A DNA stretch of 64,000 nucleotides from Qipengyuania citrea (GTDB lineage Bacteria; Pseudomonadota; Alphaproteobacteria; Sphingomonadales; Sphingomonadaceae). Of this stretch, positions 7,954 through 17,311 are shown in pieces (within the stretch, counting starts at the first letter, position 1; each line of letters starts with the position of its first letter). The position numbers and the translations under genes were made by a program. The notes below the pieces were generated by a model that saw only the letters and a program-made list of their open reading frames with translations, made no database searches and was not told the DNA's origin. The stretch spans positions 806,001-870,000 of the forward strand of contig NZ_JALJZT010000002.1 in NCBI RefSeq assembly GCF_024171405.1, in the 5' to 3' direction.

Positions 7954-9099
7954 TTAGAGGTCAATTTTCATCGCACTCGAATAGAGGCGGCGATAGGTCG
8001 CGATCATCTTCGCCGCGTCGAATTCGGCAACCGCCTTCGCGCGGTTGGCCTCGCCGACCTCCTTGCGCAGTTCCTTCGACACGGCGAGCTGGACCAGCGC
8101 CATCCGCAGTTCTTCCTCGTCACCCGGCGGGGCGATGAACTCCGCATTGGGCTGCGACACCATCCCCGCGATATCGCCGACCGCCGGGGCGACGACCGGC
8201 AGGCCCGCCGCCATCGCTTCCACGACCGACAGCGGGAATTGTTCGGAATCGCTCGACAGCGCGAAGATATCGAACAGGCCGACGACCCGTTCCGGCGCGG
8301 CGACCGCGCCGGGCAAATGGACCCGGTGGTTGATCTGCAGGCGGTCGGCCTCGGCAAGGATGGCATCGCGCGCCTCGCCTTCGCCCAGGATCACCAATTG
8401 CCAGTTCTCGGGCAGGTCGGTGAATGCCCGGACCAGCCGCGGCAGGTTCTTGATCGTGCGGAGCCCCGCCAATGTGCCGAGCCAATATTCGCCCGGTCGC
8501 TTGATCAGCCGCAGCGCATCCTTCTTGGGGCGCATGGCGAAGGCCTTGGTATCGATCCCGTTGGGAATGCGGCGCACCCGGCCCAGCGGCTGCTGCCAAT
8601 CGACCAGGGCGATCTCCTCGAGCCGTTCGGACGGCACGACCAGCCCGGCGCTCTTGCCCAGTGCAATGCGGCGATACCAGGTGCGGCTGGTCTTGAGCTT
8701 CTTCAGCTCGCTTTCGTCGAAGCCATCCTCGTGATGGATCAGCGGCGGCAGATTGTGCAGGTCCTTGAACAGCGTATGCGCCATCACCGCATCCATCGCG
8801 CCCCAATTGTAGGTGCAGACGAGATCGAAGCCGCGCATCGCCTTGGCCAGCTTCTGCAATCGTCCCGGTGTGGGCCGCCCCTTGAGGCTGGGGAACTCGG
8901 GCTGCAGGCGGACGTCGATGGTCCGGGCAATCCGTTCGGCCGCGCCCAAGCGCTCGGGTTCCGCCGAGACGATCGTATGCCGCGCCTTCTTGCCGAAGGC
9001 GTTGATCAGCTGGACCGTGCGCAATTCCTTGCCCCCGGGGGCGAAGGTCGAATGCAGGTGGAGGATATGCGGGACCGCCCCGCCGCGCGGCGTGTTCAT
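7954..9099 (-). CDS. Glycosyltransferase family 4 protein
   Basis: A 381-residue GT-B glycosyltransferase. The N-terminal domain starts ILHLHSTFAPGGKELRTVQL. The C-terminal donor-binding domain contains GEYWLGTLAGLRTIKNLPRL, LVILGEGEARDAIL and the E..E-like segment DIFALSSDSEQFPLSVVEAM, which is where nucleotide-sugar phosphates bind. Such enzymes build lipopolysaccharide, capsule or other glycans at the cytoplasmic membrane face; the donor and acceptor cannot be told. It overlaps the stop of the upstream hydrolase by four bases (ATGA), so the two are probably co-translated. Confidence 0.85.
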   Translation of the reverse strand: MNTPRGGAVPHILHLHSTFAPGGKELRTVQLINAFGKKARHTIVSAEPERLGAAERIARTIDVRLQPEFPSLKGRPTPGRLQKLAKAMRGFDLVCTYNWGAMDAVMAHTLFKDLHNLPPLIHHEDGFDESELKKLKTSRTWYRRIALGKSAGLVVPSERLEEIALVDWQQPLGRVRRIPNGIDTKAFAMRPKKDALRLIKRPGEYWLGTLAGLRTIKNLPRLVRAFTDLPENWQLVILGEGEARDAILAEADRLQINHRVHLPGAVAAPERVVGLFDIFALSSDSEQFPLSVVEAMAAGLPVVAPAVGDIAGMVSQPNAEFIAPPGDEEELRMALVQLAVSKELRKEVGEANRAKAVAEFDAAKMIATYRRLYSSAMKIDL

Positions 9100-9962
9100 G
9101 CGACACGTGCCAGCAAGGCGTCGATCGCGGCGCGGGCCTCGGGCTCATCGAGCGTCGGCGCATGCCCGACATGGGGGATCACCGCGCTGTCCGCCTCGGT
9201 CGCAACCTTTTGCATATCGGCGAAGCTGCGCGCGGACAGCAGCGTGGACAGTTCACCACGCAGCAGCAGCAGCGGCTTGCCCTTGAGCGCGTGGAACGCG
9301 GGCCATAGATCGACCGGCGCCGCCGCCTCGGGCGTGGCGAGGATCGGTTCGGCCAGCTTCATGTCGTAGTCGAACACGATCCGCCCGCTGCTCGACAGCG
9401 TCATCGTGCGCTTGGCCATGGCAATCCACGCGTGGAGATCGAAAGCGGGGAAGGATGTGCCATGCACTTCCTCGAGCGCGCGCGCCGCGTGCATCCAGGT
9501 GGGAAAGCTGCGGCCCTGCCCGACATAGGTCTTGATCGTATCGAGACCCGCGGTTTCGAGCACCGGCCCGACATCGTTGAGCACCGCCGCGGCGATCCGT
9601 TCGGGCTGCGCCTGCGCCAGCAGCATCGTCATCAGCCCGCCCATCGACGTCCCGATCGACACAAATTGCGTGATGCCTTCCTGCTCCAGCAGCGCCAGCA
9701 GGTCCGCGACATAGGTCGGCAGCGCATAGCTATCCGAAACCTCGGCATAATCGCTGTCGCCGCGGCCGCGCATCGAGGGGACCAGCACCCGCCAGCCCTG
9801 CACGGCGATATGCGGGGCAAGCGCTTCGAAATCGCGCGCATTACGCGTCAGGCCGTGCAGGCAAATCACCGGTGGGCGATCGCTGGCCGTGCCGTATTCG
9901 CGGCAATGCAGAGTGAGACCGTCGGCGCTGTGCCAGTGACGGTCGGTGAAGCTGGTATCCAT
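9096..9962 (-). CDS. Alpha/beta hydrolase
   Basis: A 288-residue alpha/beta hydrolase with the oxyanion strand CLHGLTRNARDFEAL, the nucleophile elbow GTSMGG (Ser) and a C-terminal HVGHAPTLDEPEA segment holding the catalytic His. The sequence resembles esterase/haloperoxidase-like hydrolases; no substrate is evident. The ATG at 9962 was chosen because the extended frame upstream lies over selO on the other strand. It precedes the family-4 glycosyltransferase with a 4-base overlap and faces selO divergently across 75 bases. Confidence 0.82.
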   Translation of the reverse strand: MDTSFTDRHWHSADGLTLHCREYGTASDRPPVICLHGLTRNARDFEALAPHIAVQGWRVLVPSMRGRGDSDYAEVSDSYALPTYVADLLALLEQEGITQFVSIGTSMGGLMTMLLAQAQPERIAAAVLNDVGPVLETAGLDTIKTYVGQGRSFPTWMHAARALEEVHGTSFPAFDLHAWIAMAKRTMTLSSSGRIVFDYDMKLAEPILATPEAAAPVDLWPAFHALKGKPLLLLRGELSTLLSARSFADMQKVATEADSAVIPHVGHAPTLDEPEARAAIDALLARVA

Positions 9963-10037
9963 GTCTGGCGGCGAAAACCTTAGTCGCTTGGCAATCCTGC
10001 CCTTGTATCGGGCTGTTTCGCCGCCCACTATCGCCGT

Positions 10038-11477
10038 ATGCGCGCCGAACCGCAACCTGTCCCGAGCAATGTCGCAGCGGACGCGAGCTATCGCGCCGAT
10101 ACGCCGATCGAAACCATGGCTGAATGGATCGGTGATGAGGTCGCACCGGCGGCCTTTCCCGAAACCATCCTGCGCTTTCGCAACGATCGCCATGCGGCCG
10201 GTATCGGCCTGGCGCAATTGTCGGACGCGGACTGGGTCAAGCATTTCGGGCGGTTCGAGCCGTTGCCCGGCAATCTGCCCCGCCCGCTGGCGCTGCGCTA
10301 TCACGGGCACCAGTTCCGCGTGTACAATCCCGAGATCGGCGATGGCCGCGGGTTCCTGTTTGCGCAGCTGCGCGACGGCGCGGATCGCCTGCTCGACCTC
10401 GGCACCAAGGGATCGGGCCCGACGCCGTGGAGCCGGAGAGGCGACGGACGACTGACGCTCAAGGGTGCGGTGCGCGAAATCCTTGCGACCGAAATGCTCG
10501 AAGCGCTGGGGGTCTATACGTCGAAGACCTTCAGCGTGATCGAGACGGGGGAGGAGCTGACCCGCGGCGACGAACCTTCGCCGACGCGCTCGGCGGTCAT
10601 GACCCGGCTGAGCCACGGCCATATCCGCATCGGCACGTTCCAGCGGCTGCTGGCGCTCGAAGAGCGCGCGCATATGGCGCAGTTGGTCGATTACTGCCTC
10701 GAACAGTTTCCCGGCCCGCCCCCGCCCGAGGATGCGCCGGGGCGCGACGACCCCGCAGTGCGGCTGATGCATCTGGTGGTCGAGCGGATGGCGGATCTGG
10801 CAGCCAGCTGGATGGTCGCGGGCTTCGTCCACGGCGTGCTCAACACCGACAATATGAACATTTCGGGCGAAAGCTTCGACTACGGTCCGTGGCGTTTCCT
10901 GCCCCAATGGGATCCGGGCTTCACCGCCGCCTATTTCGACCATCAGGGGCTTTACGCCTTCGGGCGCCAGCCCGAGGCGCTGCACTGGAATTGCGGCCAG
11001 TTCGCGATTGCGCTGCGGCTGCTGGCCGATGCGCCGCCGCTGATTGCCGCGATGGAGCGCTTCGGGCCGCTCTACATGGAAGCGATCGGTCGGCGCTGGT
11101 GCTGGCGGCTGGGCGTTGCCAGCCGCGGGCCCGAGGGCGATGCCGCAGTGGTGGCGGCGAGCGAGAAGGCGTTGAGCGAAACCGGCGTGGCGCCCGACCG
11201 ATTCTTTTTCACCCACCGCGCCGGGCGCGCCGCCGAAGGCGATCTGGCGGATGCGCTTGCAGGTTACGAACCGCTCGCCAGCGAACATCCGTATTGGGAC
11301 GGGGCGGGCCCGCAGTCCATGCTGATCGACGAGGTCGAGGCGATCTGGGCGGCCATTGCCGAAGCCGACGATTGGCAGCCGCTGAGCGACAAGGTTGCCG
11401 CCCTGCGCGACATGGGCGCGGCGCATGGCGCACCCCCGCTGCCCGCCGGCCATGTGTGGGACACAGCCACGACTTGA
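10038..11477 (+). CDS. selO: Protein adenylyltransferase SelO
   Basis: A 479-residue pseudokinase-fold enzyme that transfers AMP from ATP to protein serine, threonine or tyrosine; in other bacteria it acts in oxidative-stress responses. Recognisable blocks are RPLALRYHGHQFRVYNPEIG, LDLGTKGSGPTPWSRRGDGR, the helix LKGAVREILATEMLEALG, and the metal-binding region GVLNTDNMNISGESFDYGP. Length matches the bacterial family. The C-terminus (...AGHVWDTATT) has no terminal cysteine pair or selenocysteine of the kind found in some SelO proteins. It starts 75 bases from the divergent hydrolase. Confidence 0.92.
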   Translation: MRAEPQPVPSNVAADASYRADTPIETMAEWIGDEVAPAAFPETILRFRNDRHAAGIGLAQLSDADWVKHFGRFEPLPGNLPRPLALRYHGHQFRVYNPEIGDGRGFLFAQLRDGADRLLDLGTKGSGPTPWSRRGDGRLTLKGAVREILATEMLEALGVYTSKTFSVIETGEELTRGDEPSPTRSAVMTRLSHGHIRIGTFQRLLALEERAHMAQLVDYCLEQFPGPPPPEDAPGRDDPAVRLMHLVVERMADLAASWMVAGFVHGVLNTDNMNISGESFDYGPWRFLPQWDPGFTAAYFDHQGLYAFGRQPEALHWNCGQFAIALRLLADAPPLIAAMERFGPLYMEAIGRRWCWRLGVASRGPEGDAAVVAASEKALSETGVAPDRFFFTHRAGRAAEGDLADALAGYEPLASEHPYWDGAGPQSMLIDEVEAIWAAIAEADDWQPLSDKVAALRDMGAAHGAPPLPAGHVWDTATT

Positions 11478-11546
11478 ATTGACGTTGCGCGCCGGACCCC
11501 CCACTTAAGACGCACTTCGAGGCGCAAACAGGAATATCATACCGTA

Positions 11547-12959
11547 ATGGCAACCGATCTGGTCTCAACCGAACCGGCGACCGGCAAGGAAATCTGGCGT
11601 GGCAAGTCGGGCAATGTCGATGCTACAATCGAGCGCGCGCGCAAGGCAATGCGCGACTGGGCGCGCGAGCCGCTGGCCCGCCGGATCGAATTCATGCGCC
11701 GCTTCGCCAATGAAGTGCGCAAGCATGCCGAACCCTTCGCCGAACTGATCGCGCGCGAAACCGGCAAGCCGCTGTGGGAAGCGCGGACCGAAGTCGAAGC
11801 CGTGATCGGCAAGGTCGAAATCTCGGTCACCGCCTATGCCGAACGGACTGGTCAGAAGAAGCTCAACAGCGCGCTTCAGGGCACTGCCGCGCTGCGCCAC
11901 AAGCCGCATGGCGTGATGGCGGTGCTGGGCCCCTACAACTTCCCCGCCCATCTGCCGAACGGCCACATCATCCCCGCGCTGATCGCGGGCAATGTCGTGA
12001 TCTTCAAGCCGAGCGAGAAGACCCCGGCAGTGGGCGAATTCCTCACCCGCTGTTTCCACGAGGCCAAGCTCCCCGAGGGCGTGATCCAGTGCATCCACGG
12101 CGGGGTCGAGGTCGGGCAGGCGCTGGTCGAACACTGGATGGTCGACGGCGTCCTGTTCACCGGCTCGGCGCGCGCAGGCATCGCGATCAACCGCAAGCTC
12201 GCCTCCGACCCGGGCAAGATCGTCGCGCTGGAAATGGGCGGCAACAACCCCATCGTCATGCTCGACACGCCCAAGATCGAGGATGCTGCGGCAACGATCG
12301 TCCAGTCGGCCTTCACCACCGCCGGCCAGCGCTGCACCGCCGCGCGGCGGCTGATCGTGGTCGATTCGGTGTTCGACCAGATCGTCCCCGCGGTGAAGGC
12401 GCTGACCGAAAAGCTGATCGTCGACGAACCCTTCGCCGATCCGCAACCCTTCATGGGCTGCGTGATCGACAACAGCACCGCCGACCTGCTGTCGGAAAGC
12501 TTCGTCGCGCTGATGAGCCGCGGCGGTTCGCCGATTATGCATATGAAGCGGCGCGACGAGAACCTGCCGTTCCTGTCGCCCGCGATCCTCGACGCGACCG
12601 ACATCCATGAACGGCCCGACATCGAGCTGTTCGGCCCGCTGCTGCAGGTCGTCCGTGTGGCCGATTTCGACGCGGCAATCTACGAGGCGAATGCCACGCG
12701 CTATGGCCTCTCGGCCTCGCTCATCGGCGGCAAGCCGCAGGATTTCGAAATGTTCTGGAACGAGATCCGCGCCGGCATCGTCAACTGGAACCGCCCGACC
12801 AACGGCGCGTCCTCGTCCGCCCCCTTCGGCGGCGTCGGCCTGTCGGGCAACCATCGTCCGGCGGCCTTCTATGCCGCGGACTATTGCGCCTATCCGGTTG
12901 CCAGCAATGAGATGGAACAGCCGCGCGCCAGTATCGGCGTGGGCATCAAGGGAAGCTAG
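11547..12959 (+). CDS. astD: N-succinylglutamate 5-semialdehyde dehydrogenase AstD
   Basis: A 470-residue NAD-dependent aldehyde dehydrogenase that oxidises succinylglutamate semialdehyde, the fourth step of the arginine succinyltransferase pathway. The catalytic Cys is C263 in FTTAGQRCTAARR and the general base is E229 in VALEMGGNNP; GPYNFPAHLPNGH near 128-140 is typical of AstD. None of astA, astB, astC or astE is in the window, so the pathway must be completed elsewhere if active. The gene ends eight bases before the convergent lipoprotein gene. Confidence 0.88.
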   Translation: MATDLVSTEPATGKEIWRGKSGNVDATIERARKAMRDWAREPLARRIEFMRRFANEVRKHAEPFAELIARETGKPLWEARTEVEAVIGKVEISVTAYAERTGQKKLNSALQGTAALRHKPHGVMAVLGPYNFPAHLPNGHIIPALIAGNVVIFKPSEKTPAVGEFLTRCFHEAKLPEGVIQCIHGGVEVGQALVEHWMVDGVLFTGSARAGIAINRKLASDPGKIVALEMGGNNPIVMLDTPKIEDAAATIVQSAFTTAGQRCTAARRLIVVDSVFDQIVPAVKALTEKLIVDEPFADPQPFMGCVIDNSTADLLSESFVALMSRGGSPIMHMKRRDENLPFLSPAILDATDIHERPDIELFGPLLQVVRVADFDAAIYEANATRYGLSASLIGGKPQDFEMFWNEIRAGIVNWNRPTNGASSSAPFGGVGLSGNHRPAAFYAADYCAYPVASNEMEQPRASIGVGIKGS

Positions 12960-12967
12960 ACCGCTCC

Positions 12968-13678
12968 TCAGTCGGTGGTGACGAGGTCGATCTCGGTCAC
13001 GCCCTGCGGCAGCCGCCGACCGTAGACGACATAGGCCGACTTGCCCTTGGTCCCGCTCAGCACGTTGTCGCCCGCGCTGACGACATGCTCGGCGCTGTAG
13101 CCCGACGCCTTGGCGCGGGTGTGATAGAACGACAGCACATCCTCAAGCGCAACCGGCGTGAGGAAGGTGACCACGCGGAGCGCACAATCACCTTCGTCGG
13201 TCCCGGCTGCTTCCTGCGTATTGCCACGCGGATAGACGGGGAAAGCGGCAGGCAGTTTTGCCGCCCAGGCCGAGGTGTATTCGACCTTCTCGCCGCAATT
13301 CTCGCCCCCGGGGGCAACCGCGGCGCGGGCTGCAGCGACCATCGCCTGGCTCGGTTTTGCGTCTTCAGCCAGTGCCCGTGCAGCGGGAACCGCGATCAGC
13401 GCGCTGCGCCCACCGACCAGTTCGGCGGCACGGCTGCGCGCAGCCTCGATGGCGCGCGGCGATTTGTCGATATTGGGGATCGCGGGATTACCCGTTCCCG
13501 ACAGCGCGGCATTCGCCTCGTTGCGGCCGGCAAGGTCCGGATCGGTCATCAACTCGTCGTTGAGAGCCTGTTCGCTGGCCGGGTCCATGGCGTCGCCTGC
13601 CGCCTCGTCCTCGGTCTTGTCGCCGCAGCTTGCGAGCAGGACGACGGGAACAAGGGAGGCGAGCAGGCGACGTTTCAT
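12968..13678 (-). CDS. Predicted lipoprotein, unknown function
   Basis: A 236-residue protein beginning MKRRLLASLVPVVLLASCGD, a lipoprotein signal peptide with lipobox LASC; Asp after the Cys could disfavour transfer to the outer membrane if an enteric-type rule applied. The mature part is acidic and alanine-rich, then has a C-terminal domain with two Cys (GENCGEKVEY, EGDCALRVVTF) about 50 residues apart that could form a disulfide, and a SFYHTRAKASGYSAEHV segment. No family assigned. The start at 13678 is taken from the signal peptide. Confidence 0.75.
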   Translation of the reverse strand: MKRRLLASLVPVVLLASCGDKTEDEAAGDAMDPASEQALNDELMTDPDLAGRNEANAALSGTGNPAIPNIDKSPRAIEAARSRAAELVGGRSALIAVPAARALAEDAKPSQAMVAAARAAVAPGGENCGEKVEYTSAWAAKLPAAFPVYPRGNTQEAAGTDEGDCALRVVTFLTPVALEDVLSFYHTRAKASGYSAEHVVSAGDNVLSGTKGKSAYVVYGRRLPQGVTEIDLVTTD

Positions 13679-13856
13679 CGGTAGACCTTCAGCTTGGGAA
13701 CACGAACGGCATAAGACCGGACCGCCAAACTGTGCCAGCCCGGCGAACACCGTTGCACCATAGCGGGACATGCGCGCATGCAAAGGTTAAAGGGCGCCGC
13801 CCGCCTCCTCTGTGGGAGATCGGACGACGCCCTCACGGCTCGGTGGAACCGTGGTA

Positions 13857-13882
13857 TCCGGCCGTGGGTGGGCACGGCCGGA
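13857..13882. other. Perfect 10-bp hairpin
   Basis: TCCGGCCGTG (13857-13866) and CACGGCCGGA (13873-13882) are exact reverse complements with a six-base loop. It lies just past the 3' end of the glycine-zipper gene (minus strand). There is no T-tract on either strand, so it may be a weak or Rho-assisted terminator or a 3' stabilising structure. The rest of the 218-base gap up to 13897 shows nothing else convincing. Confidence 0.5.
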
Positions 13883-13896
13883 ACTGGTAAAGCTGA

Positions 13897-14364
13897 TTAT
13901 CCGCAGCGTGTGCTTGAGCGGTCGATCGAACGGCCGAGCAAGGCCCCGGCTGCGCCGCCGAGGATGGCGCCCAGCGTGCGGTCGCCGCCGCTGCCCGCCA
14001 CTTCATGGCCGAGCAGCGCGCCGACCCCGGCTCCGACCAGCAGCCCGGTCGTGCCATTGTCGCGCTTGCAGTAGTAGCGCCCGTCATTTCCACGCCAGAC
14101 GCGGGTATTGGCGCGGACCGGCTGACCGTATTGGCGGTCGTAGCCCATGTAATAGGGGCGGGACTGCGCGCCGCGATAATCGTTGTTGCGGTTGCGATCA
14201 TGGCCGTGCGAGCGCTGTCGCTTGTGTTCGAAACTCATGTCCCCGATGACCGCAGCGTGCGCGCCGGGGGCTATGTGCGTGGCAGGGGCAGCGCTGGCCG
14301 GCACGGCGAATGCCAGACCCGCTGCGGCGATCGCCATCGAGGCGTTCCGAAACGATTTGAGCAT
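13897..14364 (-). CDS. Glycine-zipper 2TM domain secreted protein
   Basis: A 155-residue protein with an Ala-rich signal peptide (MAIAAAGLAFAVPASA, cleavage likely after ASA) and a C-terminal glycine zipper, GLLVGAGVGALLGHEVAGSG followed by ILGGAAGALLGRSID. The middle is rich in Arg, Asn and Tyr, then has a WRGNDGRYYCKRDNGTTG motif common before such zippers. These proteins associate with the outer membrane or envelope stress, but this one has no proven role. It faces rarD divergently across 183 bases, in which no clear promoter pair was picked out. Confidence 0.82.
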   Translation of the reverse strand: MLKSFRNASMAIAAAGLAFAVPASAAPATHIAPGAHAAVIGDMSFEHKRQRSHGHDRNRNNDYRGAQSRPYYMGYDRQYGQPVRANTRVWRGNDGRYYCKRDNGTTGLLVGAGVGALLGHEVAGSGGDRTLGAILGGAAGALLGRSIDRSSTRCG

Positions 14365-14547
14365 GATAGGTCCTTTCCTGAGCGGGAGCCGAGAGGGGCA
14401 CCCCTGCGATGCCGTTAAGCTTTAGGCACTCCAACCTGAACCGTTTGCAACGCCGCCGTCAGCTTTCGCGAAATTCGACGAAGCGAGGTTTGGGCGCCGA
14501 CGAATTGCCGCTTGCGGGCGCCAGCGCACCCGCCTAGCGCGCGGGGA

Positions 14548-15462
14548 ATGGATGCGAGCGCCCCACCCCAGCACGACCGGACGGGCCTCGCCGCGGCCTT
14601 TGGCGCCTATGTCATCTGGGGCTTCCTGCCGCTCTATCTGATACTCGTCCGCAGCGTCCCGGCCTTCGAATTCGTCGGCTGGCGGATCATCTGGACGCTG
14701 CCGCTGTGCCTGCTGATCGTGCTGGCCCGCAAGCAATGGCCCGATTTGCGCGCCGCGCTTCGCAATCGACGCACGGTCGCCTGGCTCGCCGCGAGCGCAA
14801 CGCTGATCGCGATCAACTGGGTGGTCTATGTCTGGGCGATCCAGAACGGGCAGGTCTATGCCGCCAGCCTGGGCTATTACATCAACCCGCTGGTCAATGT
14901 ACTGCTCGGCACGTTGCTGCTGGGCGAGAAACTGACCCGCGCGCAATGGGTAGCGGTCGGCCTCGCTGCCATCGGCGTATCATTGCTCGCAGCCGGCGCG
15001 CTGACGACCTTATGGATCAGCCTGACGCTGGCGCTGAGCTTCGGCACATACGGCCTTATCCGCAAGCAGCTGGATGTGGGCGCCGTGCCCGGCCTGACCA
15101 TCGAATCGACGCTGTTGCTGCTGCCTTCGCTTGGTGTGGCATGGTATTTCGCGCAGACGCAGGGCTCGTCCTTCGCCGTGTCGACCGAGCTGAGCCTGTC
15201 GATCATGGCGGGCGGCCTGCTGACCGCCTTCCCGCTGCTGCTGTTCGCCATCGCCGCGCGCAAGCTGCCCTATTCGACGCTCGGCTTCATCCAGTTCCTC
15301 GCGCCCAGCATTGTCTTCATTCTCGGCCTGACCGTGTTCGGCGAGGAGCTGAAGCCCGCGCAGGCCGCGTGTTTCGCCTGCATCTGGGCAGCCGCGGTGA
15401 TCTTCATGTGGGACATGGTCAAACGGTCACGCAGCCAGAGCAGGATCAAGGCCGCCAGCTAG
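14548..15462 (+). CDS. rarD: EamA-family transporter RarD
   Basis: A 304-residue inner-membrane protein of the drug/metabolite transporter superfamily with about ten hydrophobic segments in two repeats. The pattern FGAYVIWGFLPLYLILVRSV, INWVVYVWAI, ASLGYYINPLVNVLLG and STLGFIQFLAPSIVFILG matches RarD, whose substrate is not established. The ATG at 14548 gives MDASAP; an ATG 12 codons upstream is possible. It converges on pyrC, the stops being 11 bases apart. Confidence 0.88.
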   Translation: MDASAPPQHDRTGLAAAFGAYVIWGFLPLYLILVRSVPAFEFVGWRIIWTLPLCLLIVLARKQWPDLRAALRNRRTVAWLAASATLIAINWVVYVWAIQNGQVYAASLGYYINPLVNVLLGTLLLGEKLTRAQWVAVGLAAIGVSLLAAGALTTLWISLTLALSFGTYGLIRKQLDVGAVPGLTIESTLLLLPSLGVAWYFAQTQGSSFAVSTELSLSIMAGGLLTAFPLLLFAIAARKLPYSTLGFIQFLAPSIVFILGLTVFGEELKPAQAACFACIWAAAVIFMWDMVKRSRSQSRIKAAS

Positions 15463-15473
15463 GTCAGCGCCGA

Positions 15474-16511
15474 TCAGGCTTGCAGGCGCCAGTCGAGTGT
15501 TTCGCCCGCATGGAACGGCACGATCCGGGCCTCACCGCCATCGACTTCCGCCGGCACTTCGACCGGCACCTTTTCCAGCGTGATCCGCTCTTCATTGGGC
15601 GCGAGACCGTAGAAGGCGGGACCGTTGAGGCTGGCGAAGGCTTCGAAATGCTCGAGCGCGCCTTCATCCTCGAACACCTGGACATAGCTTTCGAGCGCGA
15701 AGGGCGCGTTGAAAATACCCGCGCAGCCGCAGGCGGTTTCCTTGGTATGCCGGTGGTGCGGCGCGCTGTCGGTGCCGAGGAAATACTTGGCCGACCCGCT
15801 GGTCGCCGCGCCGCGCAGCGCCAGCCGGTGCTGTTCGCGCTTGGCCACCGGGAGGCAATAGAGATGCGGCCGAATACCGCCGACGAGGATGTCGTTGCGG
15901 TTGATCTGCAGGTGCTGCGGGGTGATCGTCGCCGCGACATTGGGACCCGCGCTTTCCACGAAGCCGACCGCCTGCATGGTGGTGATATGCTCGAAGATCA
16001 CGCGCAGCGTAGGCAGCCGATCGACCAGCGGCTGCAGCACGCGGTCGATGAACACTGCCTCGCGGTCGAAGATGTCGATATCGGGCGTGGTCACTTCGCC
16101 GTGGACGCATAGCGGCATGCCGATATCGGCCATGCGTTCGAGCACGCCCATGATGTTGGCGACGTCGGTAACGCCGTGCGCGGAATTGGTGGTGGCACCG
16201 GCGGGATAGAGCTTGGCCGCGGTCAGCACGCCGTTGGCATGGCCTGCGGCGAGATCGTCCGCATCGCTTTCATCGGTCAGGTAAGCGGTCATCAGCGGAG
16301 TGAAATCCAGGCCCGCGGGCACTGCGGCTAGGATCCGGTCGCGATAGGCCGCGGCGAGCGCGGTGGTGGTCACCGGCGGCGCCAGATTGGGCATGACAAT
16401 GGCGCGGGCGAACTGGCGCGCGGTCTGCGGGACCACGGCGCGCATGGTGTCACCATCGCGGAAATGTAGATGCCAGTCGTCGGGGCGGCGGATTGTCAAC
16501 GATTCGACCAT
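15474..16511 (-). CDS. pyrC: Dihydroorotase PyrC
   Basis: A 345-residue zinc amidohydrolase catalysing cyclisation of carbamoyl aspartate to dihydroorotate in pyrimidine synthesis; length fits the class II (E. coli-like) enzyme. Metal ligands are visible: DWHLHFRDG (H14, H16), the carbamylated Lys in [13 protein letters not shown] (K100), CVHGE (H137), EHITT (H175) and the catalytic Asp in [10 protein letters not shown]. The ATG at 16511 is preferred; an in-frame ATG at 16547 would reach to within three bases of the divergent ygfZ start. pyrE lies separately at 33.6 kb. Confidence 0.94.
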   Translation of the reverse strand: MVESLTIRRPDDWHLHFRDGDTMRAVVPQTARQFARAIVMPNLAPPVTTTALAAAYRDRILAAVPAGLDFTPLMTAYLTDESDADDLAAGHANGVLTAAKLYPAGATTNSAHGVTDVANIMGVLERMADIGMPLCVHGEVTTPDIDIFDREAVFIDRVLQPLVDRLPTLRVIFEHITTMQAVGFVESAGPNVAATITPQHLQINRNDILVGGIRPHLYCLPVAKREQHRLALRGAATSGSAKYFLGTDSAPHHRHTKETACGCAGIFNAPFALESYVQVFEDEGALEHFEAFASLNGPAFYGLAPNEERITLEKVPVEVPAEVDGGEARIVPFHAGETLDWRLQA

Positions 16512-16549
16512 GTGGTTGCCTATGGCGTCGGGCGGCCTATCTGTCACCC

Positions 16550-17311
16550 ATGACTGCTACCCGCCTGTTCGACCGCGCCGTAATCCGCCTGACGACCGAG
16601 GACCCGGAGGAAGACCTTGCCGGCTTCCTTCAGGGGCTCGTCACCAATGACGTTGCTGGCACGCTCCCCGCCTATGCGGGGCTGCTGACGCCGCAGGGCA
16701 AGATGCTGTTCGATTTCATCGTCTGGCCGGGCGCCCAGGGCGAGTTGCTGCTCGATTGCGAGGCCGATGCGGCGGACGATCTCGCCAAGCGGCTGTCGCT
16801 CTATCGTTTGCGCCGGAAGATCGAGATCGCGGTCGATCCCGAAGTCGCAGTGCACTGGCAGCGCGAGATGGGCGATGGCGGCGCGGCCGATCCGCGGCTG
16901 GGCGCGCTGGGCCAGCGCTGGCTCGCTCCCGCGAGCGAGAGCGATGAAGCGGCAGACACGGCGTGGCAGGCGCATCGCCTTGCGCTTGGCGTTCCCGAAG
17001 GCCGCGCGGAGCTGGGCGATATCCTGTGGCTTGAAACCAATGCGGTCGAACTCCACGGGGTCAGCTTTGGCAAGGGGTGCTATGTCGGGCAGGAAAACAC
17101 CGCGCGGATGAACTGGCGCAGCAAAGTCAACCGGCGGCTGGTCGTAGTTCCGCTCGAACAGTCGGAGGAGAAACGCCGCAAGGCGGAATATCCCGACCTT
17201 GGCCTGGCAGTGGACCACCTGCGGGTGGCCGACATCAATCCTGAAATCGCACCCGACTGGATGCGGGGTGCGCTTAGCCCTGCGGAACCGTCGGATCAAT
17301 CGAACGGGTAA
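16550..17311 (+). CDS. ygfZ: Folate-binding protein YgfZ
   Basis: A 253-residue protein related to the T-protein of the glycine cleavage system. It contains the family hallmark KGCYVGQE (near residue 182) with its conserved Cys, and an N-terminal [10 protein letters not shown] segment. YgfZ helps repair or assemble certain iron-sulfur proteins in a folate-dependent way. The ATG at 16550 follows 38 bases after the divergent pyrC start. Its last 38 bases overlap the 3' end of the convergent TetR gene, so both C-termini are read from the same DNA. Confidence 0.92.
   Translation: MTATRLFDRAVIRLTTEDPEEDLAGFLQGLVTNDVAGTLPAYAGLLTPQGKMLFDFIVWPGAQGELLLDCEADAADDLAKRLSLYRLRRKIEIAVDPEVAVHWQREMGDGGAADPRLGALGQRWLAPASESDEAADTAWQAHRLALGVPEGRAELGDILWLETNAVELHGVSFGKGCYVGQENTARMNWRSKVNRRLVVVPLEQSEEKRRKAEYPDLGLAVDHLRVADINPEIAPDWMRGALSPAEPSDQSNG

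Noticed and set aside
9096..11504. 802-codon minus-strand open frame
   Set aside because: It fuses the alpha/beta hydrolase with the antisense of selO. A clear hydrolase start at 9962 and selO on the plus strand make the extension spurious.
11547..12959. A complete arginine succinyltransferase operon
   Set aside because: Only astD is present. Neighbouring genes are selO and a lipoprotein, so no pathway cluster can be claimed.
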